DNA of 64,000 nucleotides from Fontisphaera persica. Its GTDB lineage: Bacteria; Verrucomicrobiota; Verrucomicrobiia; Limisphaerales; Fontisphaeraceae. Of the stretch, positions 43,601 to 54,325 are shown piece by piece (the stretch's first letter is position 1; every line of letters starts with the position of its first letter). The position numbers and the translations under genes are program-made. A model generated the notes under the pieces. It was given only the letters and a program-made list of their open reading frames with translations. It was not told the DNA's origin and did not search any database. The stretch is from positions 2,046,001 through 2,110,000 of the forward strand of contig NZ_CP116615.1 of NCBI RefSeq assembly GCF_024832785.1. The letters run 5' to 3'.

Positions 43601-44038
43601 TCACCCCGCATGGCTTCTCTTTTGCATCTTCAGGCTGACCCACCACCAATATCCCCCAAAACCACCCCCTTCAAGCCCCGTTTTCCTCCCCATCGGCGGG
43701 ACGCCGATAGAACCCGCACGCGGGACGCGTGCGCTACCCAAGACCTTTACACCCTTGCAACCCCTTCACGCCTTGGCGCTCCATGGCGTCTATCCCCGGC
43801 ATCATCTGTGGCTGACTCGCCCCCAATATCCCATCACCCCCGCCACAATTCAAGCCCGTAATTTCAATTCTCGCTGCCCGACTCTCAACTTCCCGCCCAC
43901 CGCCGCTTGCCCCAGAAGATACTCCTGAGCCACCGTCCTGTTGAACTAACTGCCTAACTTTTTGCAAACCACTATACCCAAGGTGGCCCTCATAACCGGG
44001 CAACTCCACCAGGGACGAGGCAATGCGAGTAATAGGTT
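43601..44038. other. Degraded spacer
   Basis: A leftward frame at 43734-44009 (MELPGYEGHLGYSGLQKVRQ, then glycine-rich) has no family match. The sequence resembles decayed RHS or repeat material. No gene supported. Confidence 0.3.
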
Positions 44039-44524
44039 TTACTTACTTTCCGTAGTTACCTTATCCAATTCTGCGCAGAGATAATCATCCAACTCGTCAA
44101 AGTCTCCCTTGGCAAGATAGGTTAAGAAGACCTCGCAGAACCTCTTCTGGTTATTTTTAGGAACCGCCCCGGATTCCAGTATGCGATTCGCCAATTCAAG
44201 ACTCGCTTGTGCTCTGCCAAAATGAAAATGGGGATAAACCCGAGCTGGCCATGAACGCGCATTCATCAGTTGCCAGTTTGGAGAAGTGCTTGACAACGAG
44301 CCATCTCTCGACATGATACGCGAGATTTCAGAATGGTTCACCTTTTCCTGGAGGTTAATCCACAGAATGAAACATCTCGTCCGCAACTGCCCTGTGCGGG
44401 TGTCAATCGACGTATCTGTACCAAAGGCTTTGTAATAGCCGAGATGCGTTAGAACAGCGATCAGCACTAGGCAAATACCGACCACCGCAGTTCCCCAGAC
44501 CAAACATCGGCTAGTGGGCTTCAT
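44039..44524 (-). CDS. Immunity 5: membrane protein
   Basis: Intact 161-residue frame, MKPTSRCLVWGTAVVGICLV, with one N-terminal membrane helix (AVVGICLVLIAVLTHLGYY) and a soluble part with SLELANRILESGAVP and FCEVFLTYLAKGDFDELDDY. ATG overlaps the toxin 5 stop (ATGA). No family recognised; it is the expected immunity for the zincin toxin 5 and faces the periplasm or membrane. Confidence 0.65.
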   Translation of the reverse strand: MKPTSRCLVWGTAVVGICLVLIAVLTHLGYYKAFGTDTSIDTRTGQLRTRCFILWINLQEKVNHSEISRIMSRDGSLSSTSPNWQLMNARSWPARVYPHFHFGRAQASLELANRILESGAVPKNNQKRFCEVFLTYLAKGDFDELDDYLCAELDKVTTESK

Positions 44525-46530
44525 TTATGGCGCTGTTTTTGACATTTCAGGATTAGACCCCTGAAAGCTGGAGTACCTTCAACAGGAGGATATATTTCAA
44601 TAGTATGGGCATTAAGCAATTCGCCTTTGGAGTCATTGTCTTCAGTGCCGTAAATATGAGTCAACTCGTGCAGCATTAAGGATGCGGTTACCTTTTCTTC
44701 CCAATGCTTGCCTGGCGACGTATTCAACTGTAGCACGGGATCCCAAAGCGGCACCGGTGACACAATAATTTGCATATCGGTGCCTCTCTCGAGCTTCCGC
44801 TGCTCAATTTCCAGCTTCTCACTCTTGGAATTCACGCCCTGAATCAACCGGTCCATTATCTTCTTCAATGCTTCAAGCTGTCGAATCATGTCTGGACAGC
44901 AAAAACGAGAGCTTTTATTCTGGGAATGAGATCTTTTAGCTCGTCAGATATTCTTTGGGCCTGTGCCCCAGCTTGATCTACGAGGTTCTTCACCTTCTGC
45001 TTTTGGGCGTCAGTAAATTTATCTAACCAATCAAACTGCAGATCATAGAGACCGAGCCAATCGAAATGACTTATTGGACGATTTCCAACAAAGGCATACA
45101 GGTTTACGCCGTTTGAGGCATTGCTAACAAAGCCGTATAAATCCTGACCCCTACCTCTCCAATCGGATCCTTGCTCAACCACCGGCCGGTGGTGGGGAGT
45201 AGTAGCGGTGGCCGTAGTAATAGAGGCCGGTTTCCCAGTCGTGGTATTTAGTGGAGAAGAGGTGGGGAACGCCTGGGACAGGGGGCCGGTGGCGCGGAGG
45301 AGTTCGCCAAAGGGGCCGTACTCGTATTGCGCCACCCACACCCCATCCGCCGCCCGCACGTACCCCACCACATTCCCATTCCCGTCATACGCCGGAAAAT
45401 ACGTTCCCGCATTCGTCCCGCTGTGCACCACCACCGCCAAAAGACCCCCAACACCCCCGCCCCCTGCCGCGTGCCCGACAGATCATTGCCCCACACCAAC
45501 GTCATCCACCGCGCCGCCGTCCCCGCGTCCAGCACCGCCACCACGTTCCACCCGTCATACACATACCGCTGCCCAGACCCCAGCACCCACGCCCCACTCA
45601 CCCAGTTGCTCACCACCTTGCTCACCCGCCGCCCCAGCCCATCGTAGCCATACACCAGCTTCTGCCGCGGCACCCCGCGCCACCGCCGCCATCGCCGTCT
45701 CCTGGGCAATCAACCGATTCTCCGCATCCCACACATAACTCCACTGCCCGTCGCTCTGTAAATTCCCGTCCGCATCATATTGCAGGCTCTCGTTGTACGG
45801 CGGCACAAACAGGCGCCCAAAGTTGGTGCGCAGCAAGTCATTCGTCGGCTGGTTCAACACCGCGATATTTGTCACCCCCAGCCACACCGCCCCCGCCGCG
45901 TTGGTCACATGCAGTTCCTTGCGGAAATACTCCCCTTCCGCTCCGCCACCTGGTGGTTCACCGTCACCGTCGCGCGCTGTGGGCGCTGCCCAAAATGTTC
46001 ACAAAACCCGGATTCTCCCGCCCCGTCACCTGGTTGAGCAGGTTCACCGCCTGCGCCCCCGCCCGCCCGTCGCGCACCGTCCGCCGCCGGTTCCCAATCT
46101 CATCAAACTCATACCCAAACTGCTGCCCCGCCACCAAGCTCCCATCCCCCACCGCCGCACCGCGTTGGTCAACTGCCCCAGGTAATCGTATTGATATTCC
46201 CACCGCATCCCTCCGCTGTTCGTCACCGCCTCCCGCTGGTTGGCCAGGTTGTACCCGTACAGAAAGACGGACGCCACCTGCCCGGTGGGCGGCACGTTGG
46301 CCACCTCCACCAGCCGCTGCAATCCGTCGTACCGGCGTGTCTGCGTCATGCGCGTGCTCGCCCCGCTCTGCCACTCCACACTACTCACCAGCGACGACGT
46401 TGGCCAGTACGAAATGACCGCCGTGTACCCCCAAAACTCACCCCCGCAGCCGCCCCCGGCGTCGTATTCATAATTGGCCCCCGCCGCATTCCCGTTCCCA
46501 TCGCAGGCGGTGGCTTTCGTTGTAACCCCA
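44521..46530 (-). CDS. RHS core and tip with zincin metallopeptidase toxin 5
   Basis: One of the longest cores kept in the array: SSVEWQSGASTRMTQTRRYD (near 46,385), YEFDEIGNRRRTVRDGRAGA, VTNIAVLNQPTNDLLRTNFG, SYVWDAENRLIAQET, RYVYDGWNVVAVLDAGTAA, tip LYAFVGNRPISHFDWLGL. The toxin begins YDLQFDWLDKFTDAQKQKVK, is coiled-coil-like up to a shift near 44,888, and carries ASLMLHELTHIYGTEDNDS: HELTH is the HExxH zinc site of zincins. It ends LILKCQKQRHK. The predicted activity is a zinc protease. Confidence 0.7.
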
Positions 46531-46610
46531 AATGCGTTCGCTGTTTATACAGAACAATACAATGCCAGCCATTTGACGAACCACATAGAATAGCTTATGC
46601 TCATACCCAG

Positions 46611-46985
46611 CTATGCGACCGGAACATTAAACTTGCATGATATGCGACCTTTCTTTTTATCGTATTTGTATGCTTTAACTTTATCCAGCAGTTCTTCATC
46701 GGTTAATATGATGTATATAATATTACTATTCCTTGCGCCAAGCACACTAGTACATACAGCTTTCCGCCCAGTTGATACCAAATAATCATTTATACAGAGT
46801 TGAACTATCCTTTCATCAATGCGAATATTGGGTAGCTTCCAGAGCCAGTCCTCGGACGGTTTATGACTTAGTTTTGTTATGCTTACATTTGGTATTGCCG
46901 CTCCGACAGGAAATCGCATGTCGTCGTTTGTCTTACAACCACTGAATATTGTCACCAACACTATTATGATGATATAGTATCTCAT
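46611..46985 (-). CDS. Immunity 6: lipoprotein
   Basis: Intact 124-residue frame. MRYYIIIIVLVTIFSGCKTN is a lipoprotein signal with C17 as anchor. The mature domain reads DWLWKLPNIRIDERIVQLCI, NSNIIYIILTDEELLDKVKA. No family recognised. It follows toxin 6 by 12 bases. Confidence 0.65.
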   Translation of the reverse strand: MRYYIIIIVLVTIFSGCKTNDDMRFPVGAAIPNVSITKLSHKPSEDWLWKLPNIRIDERIVQLCINDYLVSTGRKAVCTSVLGARNSNIIYIILTDEELLDKVKAYKYDKKKGRISCKFNVPVA

Positions 46986-46997
46986 AATGTATTCTCC

Positions 46998-48055
46998 TTA
47001 TTGTTTTTGCGGCTTTTGAACTAAAACATCCGCCGTTGGGTTTTCTATTGGCTTTCCAGTATGGTGTGTCCTGACTTTCGATATTTTCAGAGCACGCCTG
47101 AGCATGTTTTCAGCTCTGCATGCCCTCTCTTCGCAAAGTAGCAACTTCGTGCGGGCATTAGTTTCTTTTTCCGAGCGATTCAATACCCACCTCAAATTCA
47201 TAGGCGTGCCAAAGCTCATGTAATAATGAGGATACAGCGGGTCCGAGTTGCTTTGAATTTGCGAAGTCATTGAAAGGATTGATGTATATATCGGCCCCGT
47301 TAAACGCAATTTCATAGTCCGGAATCTCATCCCCTGAAGAGAGTTTGATGGACCCTTTATCAACCATCTTCCAGAATGGCCGACAATAGTTAACGCTAAC
47401 ATCGCCGTCATCCTCATCCAGGTTTACTGGGGCGGGTCTAATCCTGAACATACGCGGAGAAGCATGAAGTATGTCAAGAAGCGTTTTGAATGCTGGAGCA
47501 GCCAGCTTTATTTGAATTAATAGTTCGCCTACCCTTTTTCTAAACTCCGGAGGAGCATTCTCATCTATTTTTAATACTAGACCTACAATATCGAAGTAAT
47601 TGACGGAATCATTCCCGCAGAAGGCGTAGAGGAGAGGCCGCCGGCCTCGTGCAACGGGTCCCGGCTTAGCCAGCGGCCTTGGGCGGGGAGTAGTACCGGT
47701 AGCCGTAGTAGTACTGCCCCGTCTCCTCATCGCAATACTTGGTCGAAAACCGGAACGGATTCACTAACGCCACCGGCCCGTTGGACCTATGCGAGGCGTT
47801 GAGTGAACTGTTCCCTTCGGCGAGACGCCGAAGGGACATCCCGCTACAGCGGGACGTGTGCTCCCGAGACCAACAGCCTGTGCCAGTCCCGTTGGAAAAA
47901 CCCTCGAAACCAAAGCACCCCTCCTGCAGCACATGTGCCCAAGCCACCCCGCCCCCGCACCAAACGACGCCCAGCCACAGCCATAGCCACACCCTCAGCC
48001 ACAGCTCTAGCATGGCCTTCTGCCTCAATAGCTCATCACGGCGCATGGTTTGCAT
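46998..48055 (-). CDS. Signal peptide-RHS tip fusion with M91-like zincin toxin 6
   Basis: The N-terminus (MRRDELLRQKAMLELWLRV, WLWLWLGVVWCGGGVAWAH) is a signal-peptide-like start, but it joins within about 60 residues to the RHS tip NPFRFSTKYCDEETGQYYYG, so the RHS core is missing. After the lost C comes LYAFCGNDSVNYFDIVGL. The toxin, KIDENAPPEFRKRVGELLIQ, has SSLLHELWHAYEFEVG (HExxH) and, after one shift, CEERACRAENMLRRAL. HExxHAY followed by an E and a RAENxxR helix is the pattern of the M91/NleD-like metallopeptidases used as toxin tips. The junction region contains the REP-like word at 47824-47869. Confidence 0.65.
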
Positions 48056-48059
48056 CATA

Positions 48060-48442
48060 TCAAGCCCCACTCCCTCTGTCCATTGAAACGGGGCAAGGCC
48101 GTTCACTCCGACGAGAAACTAGACGCCCTTTTCCAACAAACCTCTCTTTCTCCTTAGAATTAGCTTTTAGATTGCCGAGTGCTTCATGTATCAGCTTTTC
48201 TTGGTCAGGAGGCAATGACATCTGTTTGCGGTATAAGGCCACGGCGTAAACTTGCTCAAGTGTCCCCCATTCACTCTTGAATGAATCTTTCCAATCTTGA
48301 TCCACTGTTTTCAAACACAACAACAGGGAATCGAGATTGCTGATCAATTGGCCCAGAGAAATTTCCCCGCTTCAAACCGTAAGATCTGCGACTCCATTAG
48401 GTCAACCTGTCGTAAATCGTAATCGTGGTCAGTGTCTGCCAT
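48060..48442 (-). CDS. Immunity 7: small soluble protein (frameshifted)
   Basis: Starts MADTDHDYDLRQVDLMESQI at 48442, ten bases after the toxin 7 stop. After one shift near 48,355 it reads SNLDSLLLCLKTVDQDWKDS and EWGTLEQVYAVALYRKQMSL. About 110 residues, no membrane or signal segment, so it should act in the cytoplasm. The helical pattern with a Trp-Lys-Asp core is common among small immunity proteins, but I cannot name the family. Confidence 0.55.
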
Positions 48443-48451
48443 ACTCATTCC

Positions 48452-49609
48452 TCATTGTTTGATGCGACCATAAACGACAGTGACAACAGTACCGGAGGCG
48501 GTGTCTGTAATAACTGTCACGTCGTTCACAACGTCATAATGTGCCGTTGTTCCTGGAACTTTACCCGAATATTTTTGGCCATTTTCTATCGTATTCTCAA
48601 CAACCGACGGCGGAATGCCTTGGGATTGCATCCGGTCAAATGCATGTCCCGAGAAGTTCCTTCCTGCAATCGATCCTCCTGGATTTGTTCCATCAACGAC
48701 CGCGAGACGACTACCTCGACTGCCAACAGGTGTTGTTGCCGGTATCCCCTCTGCGGCGCACTTCTTCCTCTTGAAAAAGCTCAACAAACGCTGCCACACA
48801 CTGCTCTTTCCGCTCGTGGTGGCCACCCTTTAACCACCACCGCTCCCGCCGCCCCCACCGGCGGCGTGGGGCTGTTTAAATAAAGTTCCGCCAGATCACA
48901 GGCCATTTGACGGTCGCCCTCAACGTCCGCACGCCGAGCCTTCCCTGTGCAAATGCCGCGGCCATCCCGCTGGCATCTTCCTCATCCTTGAGTTGGTTCA
49001 GGGCATCCTCGTAATCCCTAAACTTGGTTTCCTTATTGTGGGGTTGGGTCTTCGCCCACTCGTCCAACCGCTTCTTACCCTCCAATTCAGCAAAGCTGGG
49101 GGCTATCCATGTCCAAAGATTCCACCAATCCCCAACCTCCAAGCCCAGCGGGTCCACATAATCCACTGGATCATTCCCGCAGAAGGCGTAGAGGTGGAGG
49201 CCACCGGTCTCGTGCAACGGGTCGCGGCTAAGCCAGCGGCCCTGGGCGGGGAGTAATAGCGGTAGCCGTAGTAGTACTGCCCCGTCTCGTCATCGCAATA
49301 CTTCGTCGAAAACCGGAACGGATTCACTAACGCCACCGGCCCGGTGGCCCCTGCGAGGCGTTGAGTGAACAGTTCCCTTCGGCGAGACGCTGAAGAGTAC
49401 ACGCCGGAGACGTGTGCTCCCCGAGACCAACAGCCTGTGCCAGTCCCGTTGGAAAAACCCTCGAAACCAAAGCACCCCCTCCTTTGGCACATGCGCCCAA
49501 ACCACCCCGCCCCCGCCCAATACCAGGCCCAAGCACAGCAAGGCCCACAACCACACCGTCAGCCACAGCCTTGGCCTGGCCCCCGCCTCAATGGCTCATC
49601 ACGGCGCAT
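48452..49609 (-). CDS. Signal peptide-RHS tip fusion with DUF4258-like toxin 7
   Basis: Start MRRDEPLRRGPGQG at 49609; as in unit 6 a hydrophobic leader and GFEGFSNGTGTGCWSR lead directly to NPFRFSTKYCDDETGQYYYG without an RHS core. The tip is LYAFCGNDPVDYVDPLGL. A linker (EVGDWWNLWTWIAPSFAELE ... FAQGRLGVRTLR) precedes the toxin, SVWQRLLSFFKRKKCAAEG, then FSGHAFDRMQSQGIPPSVVE and VTVITDTASGTVVTVVYGR. GHAFDRMxxxGI with a terminal beta hairpin is the DUF4258/BECR-like pattern of predicted RNase toxins. Paired with a cytoplasmic immunity, it fits an RNase. Confidence 0.6.
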
Positions 49610-49644
49610 GGTTTTCAAAATATCAATCCCTCCCCGCTGACAAT

Positions 49645-49748
49645 TAGCAGGGTGTTGAAAAAGTCATTCTCAGATAAAATAACATGCAAAAACCTCAATG
49701 ATTTCGAGGGTCGATTTTCCAAAACACACCTTTTTCAACAGCCTGCTA
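49645..49748. repeat. MITE-like inverted repeat, copy 2
   Basis: A 104 bp element with good terminal inverted repeats: left tagcagggtgttgaaaaagt, right (as read) ctttttcaacagcctgcta. It shares ends and internal words (atgcaaaaac, atgatttcgag) with the element at 11735-11836. No coding capacity; it sits downstream of immunity 8. Confidence 0.75.
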
Positions 49749-49822
49749 GAAGCGATTTTCCAATACAAGCCGTTTTCGATAGCCTGTCAAACTTGGTAAA
49801 GGTTAAAAGCATCGATTTCAGA

Positions 49823-50136
49823 TTACTTATCCCGTTTTTCGCGAAGATTCCTTTTCCTTAGGTATATCATGTTATATGACAAAAGCATTATAGAAAGGGC
49901 TGACAAAACCATGGACATATGAAGTCCACTTCTACAGCCATTGTAAGATGATACCAAGGAACCAATTTTTATTCTTGCATAATTTTTTAACTTGTTTATA
50001 TCTTGGTGTTCGTCGATTTTTGGTAAATTAAACTTTTACTTTGCCCCCCAACCATGCCCCCATACCAATGAAGCAAAGAATTAGATGCCCCCAAAAGGAA
50101 TATCACAATAATATTGATCGCATTAGGTCGATTCAT
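49823..50136 (-). CDS. Immunity 8: small two-helix membrane protein (frameshifted)
   Basis: Starts MNRPNAINIIVIFLLGASNS at 50136, its ATG overlapping the TAA of toxin 8 (TAATG). After one shift the frame reads PKIDEHQDINKLKNYARIK and MSMVLSALSIMLLSYNMIYL, ending RKRNLREKRDK at 49823. About 104 residues with an N- and a C-terminal membrane segment. AT-rich compared with the RHS tip. Recognised by position and topology only. Confidence 0.5.
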
Positions 50137-52485
50137 TAGTCCTCCCAGAGTCCTAGCAGATTAATTCTAACGTTAACCACATCGTAGATCAAAGAATCCC
50201 ACATGCGCTCCCAAAGTGACACTCGCTTGATTAATTTTCTTTCATATAAGTAAGGCTCACATTGAATGCGGTGTATCTCTACACGGTCCCAATAAAAGAT
50301 ACAATAATCCATACCAGGGATCAAATTAATTATGGGATCATTCGGGTCATCGGATATTGCTTCCCCCAATAATGAGGAGACCTAATCCCGTGAGCTAAAC
50401 TAATGCTGAAATTACCCGGAAGCACCACCCATGTGTGTGGCAAATCTTCTCTCCCAACAATACTAAAAGTCCAAGAAGCATCATATTTCTGGCAGGCTAA
50501 CCTTGTCGCCATCCAATCCGCTTGATCGTTACACGCGTAATTCTTATGCCATGGGCTATATGAAAGAAGGTTGTTTTTAAACCGATTATCACACCGATAT
50601 TCTTCCTCACACATTTCCATAACACCACGCAGAAAGTTTGTAACAATATTGTGGACATCACGCTCGCTTAATCCAAGATAATCGTGCTTTCTTATGGGGT
50701 CATTCCTAATAAATCCATAGATATTTAGATTCCATTCAAAGATGACAAACGCCATGTTTGTCATAACAAAAACGCTATTGGAAGTCTGTTTGCTCATTTC
50801 TCCAATTGGATCCCTACTAAGCCATCTACCGCCAATGGGGAGTAGTAGCGGTAGCCGTAGTAGTACTGCCCTGTCTCGTCATCGCAATACTTGGTCGAAA
50901 ACCGGAAAGGATTCACCAACGCCACCGGCCCGGTGGCCCGTATCGGCTCCCCAAACGGCCCATACTCATACTCCGCCGCCCACGCTCCCGTCGCCCCGTT
51001 CACCAGCCCCACCACGTTCCCATTCCCGTCATACGCCGGAAAATACGTTCCCGCATTGGTCCCGCTGTGCACCACCACCGCCAAAAGACCCCCAACACCC
51101 CCGCCCCCTGCCGCGTGCCCGACAGGTCATCGCCCCAAACAAAGGTCAGCAAACGCGCCGAACTGGCAGCATCCAGTATCGCCACCAGGTTCCACCCGTC
51201 ATAGACAAACCGCTGGCCATAGCCCAGCACCCATGCCCCCGACACGTAGTTGCTCACCACTTTGCTCACCCGCCGACCCATCCAGTCGTACCCGTACACC
51301 AGTTTCTGCCGCGGCGCCCGGCGTTGTACGCCGCCGGCAACGTCTCCTGCGCCACCAACCGGTTCTCCGCGTCCCACGTGTATGACCATTGCCCGTCGCT
51401 CGTCAGGTTCCCGTCCGCATCATATTGCAGGCTCTCGCTGTACGGCGGCACAAACAGGCGTCCAATGTGGGTGCGCAGCAAGTCGTTCGTCGGCTGGTTC
51501 AACACCGCTATATTCGTCACCGCCAGCCACACCGGCCCTCCCGCGTTGGTCACATAGAGTTCCTTGCGGAAATACTCCCCTTCCGCTCCGCCACCTGGTG
51601 GTTCACCGTCACCGTCGCCGCGCTGTGGGCGCTGCCCAAAATGTTCACAAAACCCGGATTCTCCCGCCCCGTCACCTGGTTGAGCAGGTTCACCGCCTGC
51701 GCCCCCGCCCGCCCGTCCCGCACCGTCCGCCGTCGATTTCCCACCTCATCAAACAGGTATCCAAACTGCTGCCCGGCCACCAGGCTCCCGTCGCTCCACC
51801 GCCGCGCCGCGTTGGTCAACTGCCCCAGGTAATCATATTGATATTCCCACCGCATCCCCCGGTGTTCGTCACCGCCGTCCGCTGGTTCGCCAGGTTGTAC
51901 CCGTACAAAAAGGTGGCCGCCACCTGCCCGGGAGGCGGCGCGTTGACCACCTCCACCAGCCGCTGCAATCGGTCGTACCGGCGCATGTGGGTGATGCGGG
52001 GACTCGCCCCGGACTTCCACTCCACACTACTCACCAGCGAGGAGGTTGGCCAGTACGAAATGGCTGCCGTGTACGACCCGAAGCTCACCCCCGCAGCCGC
52101 GACGCCTCATCGTACTGGTAGCTGACCGACAGCAGATTGGTTCCGGCCCGTGTCACATTCAGCGTCTCCAACTGCCGCAGGGAATTATAACCATAGTTTA
52201 CGATCACCTCTCCCTGCGTCTCGCTTGCCAGCAAGCCCGTCCAGGTGTGCGTCCGCTGCACCGCCGTCACCCCATTGGTCGCCACCGCCTGCAAGCGCCC
52301 GGCCCGGTCGTAGGTGAGGGTGACGTCCGGCGTGGTGTCACCGTAGTCCACACCGCTCAACTCTCCCGCGTTGTCGTAGCTATAGGTGGTGTTGGTGCCC
52401 CGCGCCCACAACCGGGTCTCCAACCTGCCCCCGGCGGTGTAGCCGTATTTGGTGTTCTTCGCATCAGCGTACATCTTGTTGGTCA
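50136..52485 (-). CDS. RHS core and tip with toxin 8 (possible papain-like)
   Basis: Core from about 52,480: KYGYTAGGRLETRLWARGTN, YSYDNAGELSGVDYGDTTPD, FDEVGNRRRTVRDGRAGAQ, SYTWDAENRLVAQETLPAA, YVYDGWNLVAILDAA? (RFVYDGWNLVAILDAASSAR), tip LNIYGFIRNDPIRKHDYLGL. The toxin, about 220 residues, is AT-rich and has KNYACNDQADWMATRLACQK, then DLPHTWVVLPGNFS. A cysteine in ACNDQ followed by HTWVVL is compatible with a papain-like cysteine peptidase or transglutaminase-like fold, but the match is weak. The frame shifts near 50,365. Confidence 0.5.
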
Positions 52486-52823
52486 GCCAACTTCTTACTT
52501 CTTTGCGCGTGCGCGTTCTCGATGAACTTCGGGTCTTCGGCCTTCTTGGTGTAATTCCACACAAGCTCTTTGTCGTTGGAAAGCTTGCGCGTGATTAACA
52601 GCTTCCCATTGCTGTTCGTCTGCCATTGCTCACCGTAAAAACTCAGGACGACTTTGACGCTTTCGAGATGGGCAGGTGTATTCAACTCAGGAGCGGGAAC
52701 GAGCTTGTTCTGCGCACCGGTCTGCAACTTCAACGGTTCATACTCGACTAAATCACGATTGCATCCAGTCATGGCCAAAAGGATTGCGAGGCCGCAGGCA
52801 GCAGCGATGATTCGTGTTTTCAT
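52464..52823 (-). CDS. Immunity 9: lipoprotein
   Basis: From MKTRIIAAACGLAILLAMTG then CNRD at 52823, a lipoprotein of about 119 residues; ATG overlaps the toxin 9 stop (ATGA). The mature part has HLESVKVVLSFYGEQWQTNS and GKLLITRKLSNDKELVWNYT, beta-rich. The 3' end merges into the start of the unit 8 core near 52,485, so the original C-terminus may have been replaced at the recombination joint. Confidence 0.6.
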   Translation of the reverse strand: MKTRIIAAACGLAILLAMTGCNRDLVEYEPLKLQTGAQNKLVPAPELNTPAHLESVKVVLSFYGEQWQTNSNGKLLITRKLSNDKELVWNYTKKAEDPKFIENAHAQRSKKLADQQDVR

Positions 52824-54030
52824 AGGCCAGTCCATTGGAAGTATGCTCCGTAGCTCGGGCAATTGAAGATTTTGCCGACGAGGTTCTGCCGCCAGTCGGA
52901 GGTCATGTTGAAGTTCTTCGCCCTTCCTTGGGTGCGTAGTTTGTCCATCGCAGTGTCAGGAATTCGCCCGTGCCCCGGAATGCTAACGCCCAAACCTGCG
53001 TGCCAGTCATACACGTCATGCCAGTGGTGGTTAACATTCCCCGTGATGATGACCTCGGAGCAGTTCATATTGATGCCTTTGCCTCGATACTTCTGAACGC
53101 AACAATTCTTCTTGAGGCTGAAACTTCCGGAGGACGTAAGTGTTGAATCGCCGGATGCCCAAAACAGTTCCTCAGTTGAAAAACCGCGTCCAGAGTAGCT
53201 GATCAGTGCATCCCAGTAGTCGCTGAAAGTCCGCGACTCGTCACACTTCATTTCGGCGGCGATCTTCTTGAAGCTCTGCTCGAAGTGTTTTTGATTCTTC
53301 TTCTCAGCGTTTCGAACTCTGTCGAAGCTTCTGAGCCACCCAACGGACAACACTTGGTCACCACCACCGTTCACGTAGTTCTGAAGCATGTCTGCCGCCA
53401 CGTTCATCCCCCTATTCCTGGCGTCTTGAATCAACAAGGCGACCTCGGCTTCGATTTCTTCAACCGTGCTGATCTCATCAATCAACCCAAGCGCATCAAT
53501 TCGGTTTACGCAGTCGTTCCGCACGAACCGGTAGAGATTGTGCCCACCAAGTTCCCCGATGGGATCGCGGGAGAGCCACCGGCCGGGGGTGGGGAGTAGT
53601 AGCGGTGGCCGTAGTAAGTGAGGCCGGTTTCCCAGTCAAAGTATTTGGTGGAGAAGAGATGATTGAAGGTCTGCGCAAGGGGCCGGTGGCGCGGAGGAGT
53701 TCGCCAAACGGGCCGTATTCGTATTGGGCAACCGTGGCGCCGTCAGAGGCCCGTACGTAGCCCATCACGTTCCCATTGCCGTCATACACTGGAAAATACA
53801 CCCCCGCATTCGGGCCGTTGTGAATCACCGTCGCCACCAAACCACCCCCGCCCCCGCCCCCTGCGTCGTCCCCGACAAATCCACCCCCACACGTGCGTGC
53901 GCACCGCACCCAATGTCCCATGCACTGCGGGACAATTCCCTCTTCGACGATTGCCCACGCGCCTATGGCTTCATTCACCTGCATCTTGTGGCTGACCTCG
54001 CCACCAATATCCCCCAAATCCCCATTCATT
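52820..54030 (-). CDS. RHS tip with toxin 9
   Basis: The tip starts near 53,890 ([20 protein letters not shown]) with the shared MQVNEAIGAWAIVEEG upstream; two C-run losses precede LYRFVRNDCVNRIDALGL. The 220-residue variable end is intact: EISTVEEIEAEVALLIQDAR, SFSLKKNCCVQKYRGKGINM, then NVNHHWHDVYDWHAGLGVSI and GRIPDTAMDKLRTQGRAKNF. The HHWHDVYDWH cluster is a striking candidate active or metal site. I do not recognise a named family. Confidence 0.55.
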
Positions 54031-54043
54031 CAAGCCCTCATTC

Positions 54044-54325
54044 GCCCCCAAATCGGCCTTTGGTCTGCCTCACGTAAGCCGAAGTTTAAGGGCGGTATCA
54101 TAGCGTAAGGCGTACCCCATGTAGCGTAGGCGTCCCCGCCTGCGAGGCCGGCCTGCGCCTCGCAGGCCAATTCCCACTTTTCGATTCGTGCACGCCTACG
54201 TTACGGCGCATGAAAGATTGACGCGAGGCCTAGTGCTTCCAAGCGCGTCCGCTTGACGTTGGCAGTTCTGTAGTAACGGAGCCGGGAGGCTCCGCGAACC
54301 CGCAGGCGAGACGCCTGCGCTACAT
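54044..54325. repeat. Dispersed palindromic intergenic repeat, copy B
   Basis: Diverged copy of the repeat at 33940-34214, with gcgtaccccatgtagcgtag, acggcgcatgaaagatt and gcctgcgctac conserved. It follows the MQVNEAIG region of unit 9. Confidence 0.8.

Noticed and set aside
45251-46417. Rightward 388-codon open frame in the RHS core
   Set aside because: Proline-, arginine- and serine-rich antisense frame of RHS repeats; the same type of frame appears opposite most RHS cores.
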